A stretch of 64,000 bases of DNA from assembly GCA_011319805.1 (NCBI GenBank), contig SJRY01000234.1:868001-932000 (forward strand), read 5' to 3'. A model generated the notes under the pieces. That model worked only from the letters and a program-made list of their open reading frames with translations. It was not told where the DNA came from and did no database searches. The DNA is from Macrocybe gigantea. Lineage: Eukaryota > Basidiomycota > Agaricomycetes > Agaricales > Callistosporiaceae. The position numbers and the translations under genes are program-made. Below, in pieces: positions 55,346 through 64,000 of the stretch (the first letter of the stretch is position 1; each line of letters starts with the position of its first letter).

Positions 55346-56912
55346 ATGGTTCGATTCTTTCTTTGGCCGAATCGCTGCATTATCTTTCGCCAGGCTTTGT
55401 TCCATACCACTGTTGCACGCTTTGCTGCTCCGAAAGATCCCTACAAGGTTTTAGGTGTCAAGTCCGATGCAACTCCTGCCGAAATAAAGAAAACGTATTT
55501 TGCTGTAAGTCCTTTGTATGGTCAGACGAAGACGTTGTTCATTTGCTAGCATAGCTCGCTCGTAAATATCATCCCGATACAAATCCAGACAAGGGAGCTC
55601 AGGAGAAATTCTTGGAGATTCAGGAGGCATACGACGTCCGCTAGGTTTCTGCTCTCCTTCAAGACCGTGTCTTATTTCGTCTGCAGATTCTCAAGGATGA
55701 AAAAAAGCGAGCCGCTTACGATCAATACGGTCATGCATCACAGCAACAAGGTTTTGATCCTAATGCGTTCGCGGGTGCTGGGAGAGGCTTTACCGGTTTT
55801 CACGATTTCGGGGCTGCGTTTGGCGGAAGACAAGGTGCTGACCTTTTCGATCAATTGTTCGGAGCGTTTGGAGGTCGCACCACCCGCGGACCTGAATCAA
55901 GTCGTGGGGCGAACATTGAGACGACCATTAAAGTTACCTTTCTGGAAGCCTGTAAAGGCACGACGAAAAAAGTCACTGTTTCTCCTGTCACTGATTGTGG
56001 GACTTGCTCTGGGAGCGGATTGAAACCTGGCGCCAAGCGCTCAACGTGTTCAGCATGTGGCGGTTCAGGTACGCGGACGTTCGTGATTGAGAGCGGGTTC
56101 CAGATGGCTAGTACATGTAATGTCTGCGGTGGTGTTGGGAGCACTATACCTCGGAGCGGCCAATGCTCGACCTGTGGCGGAGTCGGCAAAGTTAGGGTTT
56201 CCAAAACAGTTCAAGTCAATATACCTGCAGGCAAGCGCTAAGTCGTCTTTAGCGATTCGCCAGGCCCAACCTAACTTTTTACAGGTGTGGAAGACGGAAT
56301 GACAATCCGCGTTCCTAAAGCCGGAGATGCTCCAATATCTGCCAGGGGCCAATCTGGCGATCTTCTGGTCAGGGTCTCTGTCGCGCCTTCGAAACAGTTC
56401 GTACGACAAGGTGCCAATCTCTATCACGAAGCCCATATACCAATGCATACCGCACTGTTGGGTGGTAGAGTTCGCGTTCCCACCCTTGATGGGGATGTGG
56501 ACGTTCGAGTCCCAGGCGGAACACAACAGGGGGAGGAAATGGTTCTCAAAGGGCGTGGCGTGTCATCAGTTTACGGAGGTGAAAATGGAGATCTCTTCGT
56601 AGCCTTCTCCATCCTTCTTCCAAGGTGGCATCATACCAGCCTTGCCTACTGGTCATGATCTAATATTCTTGTTTCAGGTCCTTAACAAAACGTCAAAGGG
56701 AGCTTATACAGGAGTATGCAGACGACGTGGAGGGCCGTACCAAAGCATCCCGCTCGACGAATCCGGGGTCTCATTCTTCCGACAACTCGAACAAAGAACC
56801 TACGAAGGAGGATGACAATAATGGTATGAATCCTTTCTTTCATAACACACCCTCATCAGATGGCTGGTTATCACGGTCTTGGCAAAATTTAAGAAACCTC
56901 CTAGGCTTTTAA
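55346..56912 (+). CDS. MDJ1: Mitochondrial DnaJ chaperone MDJ1
   Basis: About six exons. MVRFFLWPNRCIIFRQALFH is a presequence-like start. The J domain is KDPYKVLGVKSDATPAEIKK, then ARKYHPDTNPDKGAQEKFLE with the HPD motif. A Gly/Phe-rich region with QYGHASQQQGFDPNAFAG follows, then a zinc region with four CxxCxGxG repeats (CGTCSGSG, CSACGGSG, CNVCGGVG, CSTCGGVG). The C-terminal domain has GVEDGMTIRVPKAGDAP and GGRVRVPTLDGDVDVRVPGG. The protein is the J-partner of mitochondrial Hsp70 in matrix protein folding. Upstream frames that add an extra leader exist but do not splice in well. The C-terminal 50 residues are Ser/Asn-rich, then LSRSWQNLRNLLGF. Confidence 0.92.
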
Positions 56913-57750
56913 TTTCCCTTTGACCGGCATGTCTCCTTGTTGACAATCTGCCCATCCGTGCTCATTCTTTTTTTCCGTGTCAGTGAACTCGGAAACTCCG
57001 ACAGATACCAGCTCAGAGACAGCGCGACAACGGGAAGACCGAGATGCCGAAAAGAGACGAGCAACGGGCTAACAATTTATATCTAATGGACGCAAGCTCT
57101 AGGATAGATCCTATAAATCATACTGGCATATAGACTAATGAAATTCCATGTAAGCAGAAATCACATAACGGCGCCACCCAGGCTCAAGGCCGAAGTCGTC
57201 ATCGTGTAGATCATGTCGAGGCTCTTTTTTTTTCACGGAAATACTCTTGTTTCTTTCGCTTCTGGTCGACCTCACTGCAACGGCGATCTTGAGTTGTCGA
57301 TCTCTCGGCTCTAGTGCCAACCGATGTTCTGGGATACTGCAACGAGGCGGCATCCGGACACTTCTTCGCAGAACAACTCAACTTCCAAATTTGTTCTTCG
57401 CATTTCGCGGCTGCAATATTATCGATCCAAAGGGTCCTCTTTGTCGAATTCATCTGCAGGCTTTTCACAGTGTCAAAACACAAAGCGCTTCGCCAATCTA
57501 CGGGATCTAAAGCCAGGAGATCTGGCGTTGTTCTGCGCTTCGACTAGGTAATCGAAATGGCAGGAGAAACGCCCTAGTCTAAGCCGAGGGCTTGCCTCGC
57601 AGAAAAAAGTCGCCCTTGCATGCCGCTTTCTTTCCCCAATTTGATATCAGCGACAGATCTTCTTGACAACTATAAAACCGTTGGACGAAATGGCGTTCAC
57701 CGCCAACTCTCCAGCTTTTCCGGGCATCCCGCGCTGTATCCTCGACGAAA
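56913..57750. other. Intergenic, MFS promoter, possible small minus-strand frame
   Basis: 838 bases. A minus-strand frame at 57211-57483 (90 codons) has a basic, Lys/Arg-rich C-terminus, and another overlaps it at 57135-57353. I do not recognise either and cannot exclude a decayed gene. A TATAAAA at 57671-57677 is well placed for the MFS gene. Confidence 0.4.
57671..57677 (+). promoter_or_regulatory. TATA box, probable, of the MFS gene
   Basis: TATAAAA, 74 bp before the first ATG of the transporter. Confidence 0.45.
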
Positions 57751-60271
57751 ATGAGAAATTCAGTCACCCAAAACCAACGTCCTAGTAACCACGACGACTT
57801 CACTGTTGAGAAGACGGCGAAGATTTCGACAGTGGACCCGCCAGATGTCCGGTCTTCTTCTCACAGTATACGAACTGCGTCGTCCGCGACCGTCGACGAA
57901 CACCGATCGACTTTATCCACAATTCGCCTTTTCTTCGCGCATATCGGGTATTCTCGCTGTCATTGCCATTCTCAGAAGACACGAATTATTGACTCCTTGT
58001 AGTGCTGCTTTGGCGCTGTTCCTCGCCACAACGGATGCAGTAAGTACAGAGCTTCGTAATGATCATCAAGATTGCGAATTGAGATCTTGTGTCAAAGACA
58101 ATCGTATCGACTAGCCTTCCGACTATTGCGATGGAACTCGAAGCCTCGCAAGCTCAGTACACCTGGGTCGGTGTGGCATATATGCTCACGCAAACAGCCT
58201 TTCAGCCGCTTTATGGCAGAATATCAGATCTTGTGGGTCGGAAGGTCAGATACGAGATGTACTTATCAGAACTTGCCGAACCTTTGCATGACGTCTCGCG
58301 CCTTTTGCCAGAATGTCTTATATGTTAGCGTCGCCATCTTCGCTTTAGGTTCACTACTTTGCGGTGCAGCACAAGTAAGATCGGATTTCAGGTCGGTCGG
58401 GCCGGTTTTGACCACTTGCGCACAGAGTATTATATGGCTTATAGTCGCCCGAGCCCTGGGTAAGTCCTTGCGTCCATTCAAGGGGACGTCATACTGATGA
58501 AGCTAGCCGGAATTGGGGGCGGAGGCATCGTTAGTTCTGTCTGGGTCATCACAGCTGAGATCGTTGAAATACAGAGTCGCGCCAAATGGTCGCAGGCCCT
58601 TAGTATCACTTGGAGTTGTTCAGCCATTGCAGGGCCTCTCCTTGGAGGCATTTTCAGCAGTGAGCAGCTTTTGCAGCTCCATGTCATGGTCTTGATACGG
58701 CTGTTTGACACATTCCCATAGGCAGTGACGGAAGCAACATTCTAAGTTGGCGATGGGGATGTAAGTCCAGGGTCTTCTCATAACGATGACTTTATCTTGA
58801 TTGTCCTCAGTCTATTTGAATCTGCCGATCTGCCTGGCGGCTTCCATCATTCTGTTAATCTCACTTCACGGCACCTGCGTCAGAAAACCGACAGATGCTA
58901 CTTGGCTGGCACTGGCTCAGAAGTTTGACTTTGTGGGGCTGTAAGTACGCTAAGGCATCGATCGCTATTCAGAAATTCACGATCACGACAGCATATTGTT
59001 CATGGCTGGCACGAGCTGCATTGTTGTTGGCTTCAGTTTTGCGACTGATAGTGGCTGTGAGCCCTGACCTATGTTGCTCATTTCCGCTAACCTAAATATG
59101 ACCAACAGGGACAACGCCATCGACGTTGACCCTTGTCGTTTTAGGCCCCGTTATACTAGTCTTTGGCGGTTTTTATGAAGTCAACACGAGAAGGGAGTCA
59201 TTGTTTCCGCCCAGCACCTTTAACGACAGAACAACAGGTATTTAATTCTGATTCGTTGGAAATGGGATGTTTCTGAGGCGCGCTGTCGGAAGTTGCCATT
59301 CTCGTGTGTCTTTCTTGCATAATTTCGCGTTCAACTCGGGAACGTTCTATCTGGCGTTCTACTTCCAGGTCGGTGGTTCTCTATGCTGATCTTCGGAGTT
59401 ACATCTCTTGTTCTTAGGCAGTAAACGGTTACACTCCACTACAAGCGGGGATTACTCTGCTGCCTTATTCGCTTGGCTCATCGTTAGCATCAATGCCAGC
59501 AGCATGGTTTATAGGATATTGGCAAAGACGCCATCACGATACCGGCGGGCAGATGCGCGTCATTTCTCTGGGACTGGTCATCTCCACTATTGGATTTGGT
59601 GACTCGAAATGTTTCTCGTTGAAATGTCGACTTATAGTGATGTGAAATTAGGGCTCTTGATGTCGCTGGACGAAAAGTCTAAAGTTGCATCACAGATATT
59701 TTTCCCTCTGACAGCGGGAATTGGTCTAGGAATGCTGTTCCACGCTCCGTATCAGGTCTTCACAAGAGCGTTGAAGCCAGAGGAATTGGCGACGGGAACA
59801 AGTGCATTTTTCCTTGTTCGTTTCACAGGCGCTACGGTTGGATTGGTTAGCTTTCTTCGGCCGTTTTCAACAGGACTAGTTTCTCATTTTTTTAGGCTGT
59901 TGCAGGCGCACTTTTCTATGGCAGGGCATCCAGCCGACTCCCCCCAGATCTGTTGCCTCAAATTTTGGGTCCTCCGGTCGATTACAGCTTCCTCGGAACT
60001 ATCGAGCCCTTGGCTGTGAGGTTGAAGGTCATGCGAATCGTCGCGTCATCGATTCAGGTGAGTCGCTCGGTCGATAAGATGCGAATGTTTCTCAATACAA
60101 TAAATTTAGCTTATCTGGCTAGTTTGCCTGCCTTGTCTGGGGATGGCCTTTTTAGTTCGAGTCTCTTCTTCTGATTCACACAGCTCTGGACTGATGGTCC
60201 TTGCATTCAGATCTCGTTGCTATTCAGAAAGATGTCGGTTGGGTACGGCCAAACTGAGCAAACAGAAATGA
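57751..60271 (+). CDS. MFS transporter, 14-TM drug:H+ antiporter type (DHA2), apparent frameshift
   Basis: The Ser/Thr-rich start MRNSVTQNQRPSNHDDFT is cytosolic. Membrane helices follow: HIGAALALFLATTDATIVST, then LPTIAMELEASQAQYTWVGV, motif A PLYGRISDLVGRK, VLYVSVAIFALGSLLCGAAQ, and AGIGGGGIVSSVWVITAEIV. More helices run through the rest, including AVNGYTPLQAGITLLPYSLG and FFPLTAGIGLGMLFHAPYQV, ending with LIWLVCLPCLGMAFLVRV. The number and order of helices fit the 14-helix DHA2 family (drug or basic amino acid export). Between EVAILV and SFLHNFAFNSGTFYLAFYF one base is missing, near 59301-59310. The last exon uses acceptor TTTAG so that the final helix stays in frame. Confidence 0.8.
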
Positions 60272-61166
60272 AGCCATCGGCGGAAGCAAAACCCTGAACC
60301 ATGAATATTACGACATGGCTTCTTGTAATTTACTGGGATTAACTTAATTACGGAGTATCGTCCAGACTTGGGGGGTGTTCTGAAGGACCTGGCATAATGA
60401 AAGATCAAATCCTGAGTTCTGTTCCGTCGGCACGGTCATTCGTACCCAATGAAAACGGGGCAGGGTCCTGAGAGGGCCGAGTTGTCTTTTCTTTTCTCCT
60501 TCTTTTCTTCCCAAACGGACCTGTTCCGTGAATGGTTTTCCTGTGACATCCAAAGAATACGAAGTCAAATAAAAAGGGGAGCAGGAAAGCCATCCAATCG
60601 GTTTTTCAGATGAATGTTTGGCGCGCTGTCGATGCAGGGTAAGTAACGGGCGTTGACGGCTCCATCATGAGGTCTTGTCATCCGTCAGTTACGGAGGTTT
60701 TTGCGTCACCTCACAGGAAGGAAAAAAAAACAGCCTGACGTTGCAGCTGACCTTCGGCTCGCTTCACGTTGATACACGATATGGAGATATCATCGTCTGT
60801 TTTTGGAACGAACTCTATTTTATCGAAAGAATAAGATTTGCCCCGCCAGTCCGAACCCATGGACCACCAATTTTTGGGTGTGGCCTCGACTGTTACAAGT
60901 GCCTACTGATCGGCGACGTCGTGAATCTTCTGATGCAAGTAAGAGGGGCACCTACGATGGAGAGCGGCCCTGAGGACGTTGGCCGATCAGAATGCGAGGA
61001 GCTATCGGATAAGGCGGTCAAATGTTTTGCCAAGAGTTGCGGATTTGTGTGCACGCGAGCAGCAGAGGAGACGCTCCTACTCTGGTCAGCACCACCACCT
61101 CCTGCACTCACCCTTGCCGCCATTCACCGCTGCTCAACGCCATCCCCATCAGAAGCGTCTCCAGTC
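60272..61166. other. Promoter and leader of the choline kinase gene
   Basis: 895 bases. A frame open from 60675 runs into the choline kinase coding frame, so a longer N-terminus (for example from the ATG at 60957) is possible. The composition of that extension is not convincing as protein. Confidence 0.4.
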
Positions 61167-62710
61167 ATGTCACCAATTCTCTCTCCCACACCACCCTCTT
61201 CAATGTCTGTCAGCGCTAGTCCCATTATCACCAAGTCGCTCTCAGCAAGCTCCGTTCAAAGCCTTGCTGAACTTCTCACCAACTCTTCTGCTTCTTCGCT
61301 ACGCTCCGAACCTGAAATCGTGGGAGTCGAGGGTCTACGCCATGTCAAGGTGCATCTAGAAGCCAGGTGAGAGTTTTCAGCCTATTTCTCATGTTATTGA
61401 CGCTTTCGCCCTGCGGAATTGGGTGACCACTGGAGTCTCTAAACCACGGTCTGAAAGTGTTGTCACACAGCAACATACTGATGGCTGATGTCTTTCACCC
61501 CTTCCCAGACAGTATAAATCTCAGTTCTTCGCTTCTCAGCTTCTTGATTGTATCCAAAAGCTCCAAGTACCGGCTTGGTCCAATACTGGATTTTCAGCCC
61601 AGGACATCAAGATAAAGAAGGTTTCTGGATCTTTAACCAATGCCGTCTTCTTCGTCTCCTGCTTGTCTGATCAAGGCGCCCCAACTCTCCTCCTCCGTAT
61701 CTATGGTCCTTCGTCCAGCTCGCTCATCTCCCGACCACGCGAGCTTAAGACACTGCATGTCTTGTCTTCTAAATATCATATCGGATCACGCCTGTATGGC
61801 ACCTTTGATAATGGCCGCATCGAAGAGTATTTCGAGTCCGTCACTTTGACTCCCTCCGACGTACGCGACCCATCTATCAGTCGCTGGATTGGCGCACGAA
61901 TGGCGGAACTCCACTCGGTAGACATGAATGTCATCGAAGGTCCTTCGTCCAGCGTCGCCAATGGCAAAACAAAGAGAGCGACTGTCCAAAAGAGCGTCAT
62001 TTCATGGATGGGGCCTGCGGAAGCTGTCCTCGCATTGCCTGGGATACCCTCGGACCTGCGCAAAAAACTCGACTTGTCTGCTTTCAAGGAGGACTGGTCC
62101 AGATACCTCAAGTGGCTGTCCACAGTGGACGACGTTCACGGCGGAAGTCAAAGAGTGTTCGCTCACAATGATGCGCAGTACGCAAACCTCTTGCGGCTGA
62201 AACATGCCAAACACGGTGATCATCGTCAAGTAAGTCCACTGTTCGGCCCGCTCTTCGCCATCGCTTGTTCTGATGCCCTGTCACCCTTCATAGATTATTG
62301 TTGTAGACTTTGAATACGCCGCTCTCAACCCTGCATCCTACGACATCGCAAATCACTTCCATGAGTGGACCTCAGATTACGATTCCGCAACTCCCCACCT
62401 TCTCGATTTTTCCCGGTACCCGACGTTGGAAGAGCGACAAAACTTCTATCGGGCGTATCTCGATCACATCTCTATTTTCGACCGCCATTGGCCTGTCGAC
62501 GAGGTCGAGCGTGGTGTTCTACTCGGCCGCTTGGATGAGCAAGTACGAGCGTGGAGCCCCGCTTCGCATGCCATGTGGGCTCTATGGGGTATGGTGCAAG
62601 CGAGGGAGGATGTCGAGAGGAATATTGATCAGCCAGAATTTGATTATTTGGGTTATGCTCTATGTAGAATGTCTGCTTTCCGCAGGGATTTAGAAATCCT
62701 TAACATATAG
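61167..62710 (+). CDS. Choline/ethanolamine kinase
   Basis: Three exons, 61167-61366, 61509-62229 and 62293-62710, all in frame. The chosen start MSPILSPTPPSSMSVSASPI gives a Ser-rich leader, then LRHVKVHLEARQYKSQFFAS. Conserved parts: VSGSLTNAVFFVSC, TLLLRIYGPSSSSLISR, WIGARMAELHSVDM, the Brenner motif VFAHNDAQYANLL (HNDxxxxN, catalytic Asp), and IIVVDFEYAALNPASYDIAN (choline kinase motif). The enzyme makes phosphocholine or phosphoethanolamine for membrane lipids. Upstream ATGs at 60675 and 60957 are in frame; 61167 was preferred as the extension lacks similarity. The first intron, 142 nt, is long for this window. No defects are seen. Confidence 0.92.
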
Positions 62711-63303
62711 GTTTATTTTTCCAACATACCGGCGCCTGCGTCCATCTTGCTGTACTCTACCTATAGCTGATGTTATCTTGTTGAGACATACGATCTCCAG
62801 TTGTCTTCTTTCGTACTCAACCTGGTTTTGTTCAATACTCCGAAGAGGCACGTAATAATGAACAATAATAAAATTGGCAAGAATGATATCGCTACTAGAT
62901 TGAGAGGAATAAAAACATGTAGTTCTCGACAAGTATGCAATGCAGATCGGGAGAGATAAACTAAAGAGGAAAACCTAGTATTGACAATCAAAACGAGACG
63001 AGGAGCCGTGAATTGTTTGAGGGTAATAAGGGTGTCTGGGACAGGGTCGTCTTGGTGTTTTTTTTTCTTTTTTTTTTTGAAATGAAATGAGAACCGAGAA
63101 AGGAAGAAAGTCAGGGAGAACCGTGAGCATAAAAGATCCATCCACACGAGCAGACGGTTTGCGTAGTACAATGGATGACGATGTCCGACCAGGCGGCATA
63201 TTTCAAAGACAGAATGGAAAAAAAAATCAGTTGGGAATGGCAAGATCGACTGAGACGGCGGCCTCGCAAAGTCTTTAGGGTACCTCGACGGCTAGGCAGT
63301 GCT
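62711..63303. other. Convergent 3' regions, low-complexity T-rich tracts
   Basis: 593 bases between convergent genes. T-rich tract near 63058-63080. A 156-codon minus-strand frame (62773-63243) is hydrophobic but starts in the T/A-rich DNA and looks non-coding. Confidence 0.45.
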
Positions 63304-64000
63304 TCAAGCCCACACCTTGTCGTTTAGCCTGGATGAACCTGTTCCGAGTTCAGTTGAGGACCAAGGCAAGTTGGCCATAATATCACCTGCCGCATTGGAG
63401 CCCTGGGCTTGGCCCAGATGGGCGTTGCGAGAAAAGCTGGCCCAGTTGCCGGCACTCCCAGAGCGAACATGGCCGTTGACTCTTCCCGTGCTTTCAGTGG
63501 ATGTCATCGTCATGGACGAATGGCCGGGGGCCGGCGGCGAGGAGCTGAAGCTCAATTCCACGTCCGAACCGTTAAAGGAGTGTCTGACGTTCGGGCTTGC
63601 AGAATTGATGTGCTGTTTATGTTTTTTTTTTTTTTTTTTTTTTTTTGACATTGTAAGCGCTACCTTCATATATTCATGAAGGACTCGAACTTACGGGATT
63701 CAATCCAACGATCTCTCGTCGTATACTGTTATTGTGCCTTCCAAGGTCAGGCCCGGCCGTCACTGGACCAGGAGACTTGGTGGAGATATGCTCCGGCGCA
63801 GGTAGCAAGATGCCGTTGCTGGTAAACGTTGGGTAAGCCGACTTGTTTTGTTTTATGACGGTGGCATCAAAAGCGGATTTGGTGTCAACCCTCAATGAGC
63901 CCGTCGGCGGGCGGCTGAGGGCAAACGTATTGCTTGAATTTACGTCTACGGGAGTCGAGATGCTGGGTTCCTGGACACGCTTTGCGGAGATCCTAGCCAA
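63304..64000 (-). CDS. Partial disordered protein, 5' end beyond the window
   Basis: Minus strand. The visible coding part begins in mid-gene: RVQEPSISTPVDVNSSNTFA, then KSAFDATVIKQNKSAYPTF and NNSIRREIVGLNP. It is Ser/Pro/Thr-rich and disordered. An intron (63613-63694) with a GTAAGT donor then joins to HINSASPNVRHSFNGSDVEL, and the product ends GSSRLNDKVWA. The acceptor AACAG was chosen because it alone keeps the frame. The intron holds 25 A in a row on the coding strand. I do not recognise the family; NVRHSFNGSDVELSFSSSPP could be a short linear motif region. Confidence 0.5.
63622..63646. repeat. Homopolymer T25
   Basis: An uninterrupted run of 25 T on the plus strand (25 A on the coding strand of the flanking gene), inside the proposed intron and only a few bases from its acceptor. 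Confidence 0.9.

Noticed and set aside
57211..57483. 90-codon basic frame on the minus strand, with cysteines suggesting a CX9C mitochondrial protein
   Set aside because: The cysteine spacing does not fit CX9C pairs and no intron joins it to a better N-terminus.
62773..63243. 156-codon hydrophobic frame on the minus strand
   Set aside because: It arises from T/A-rich DNA with a T-tract; no signal peptide with cleavage site or family pattern, and it lies in a convergent 3' region.
63680..63700. GTTCGAGTCC on the minus strand, resembling a tRNA T-loop
   Set aside because: No acceptor stem, D-arm or anticodon arm can be drawn around it, and it lies at an exon-intron border.
1..64000. Search for transposons, long terminal repeats, CRISPR arrays, rRNA and tRNA genes
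   Set aside because: No reverse transcriptase, transposase, long direct repeats, regular spacer arrays or tRNA cloverleaf were found by eye.

Overview
The window is nuclear DNA of a filamentous basidiomycete, most likely an agaricomycete. Genes are densely packed on both strands and broken by many short introns of about 45-70 nt. The products are ordinary fungal housekeeping proteins, mixed with families typical of mushrooms: BTB, MFS and SET-domain proteins, GH18 chitinases with CBM5/12 modules, and a BTG/Tob protein. I see no transposon, virus, rRNA, tRNA or CRISPR.

Layout. 0-10 kb: Yippee, a Ras-family GTPase, a BTB protein, a peroxisomal PMP24/PXMP4 protein, an MTC1-like protein, then complex I NDUFS3 and splicing factor SPF27 as a divergent pair. 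10-25 kb: a large disordered protein, succinyl-CoA ligase beta, a DinB-like protein, histone deacetylase RPD3, repair factor RAD14, a peroxisomal acyl-CoA thioesterase and ribosomal protein eS27. 25-40 kb: BTG/Tob, biotin synthase, RXT2, the giant proteasome activator BLM10, a HIT protein and TRAX. 40-52 kb: a membrane protein, a RING protein, an unknown protein, a 3'-5' exonuclease and two tandem chitinases. 52-64 kb: CK2 alpha, a SET protein, mitochondrial DnaJ MDJ1, an MFS transporter, choline kinase and the 3' end of a disordered protein.

Functional links. RPD3 and RXT2 are partners in the Rpd3L deacetylase complex and lie about 8 kb apart. NDUFS3, LSC2, BIO2 and MDJ1 are mitochondrial. 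The PTS1-bearing thioesterase and PMP24 are peroxisomal. The rest look like unrelated neighbours, as is usual in fungi. Several pairs share short divergent promoters (HIT/TRAX 55 bp, NDUFS3/SPF27 119 bp).

What stands out. (1) Micro-exons recur: a 2-nt exon restores the Ras effector loop, both chitinases share an 8-nt exon at the same place and phase, and 9-, 13- and 15-nt exons occur elsewhere. (2) The proteasome-gating HbYX tail of BLM10 (YYA) exists only if a last small intron is removed at the distal of two neighbouring acceptors. (3) Up to eight genes need exactly one extra base to keep a conserved frame, mostly at short homopolymers. Assembly under-calling is the simplest explanation, but it could also be gene decay. 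Exon boundaries were assigned by eye from splice consensus and from remembered family conservation; nothing was aligned by machine.
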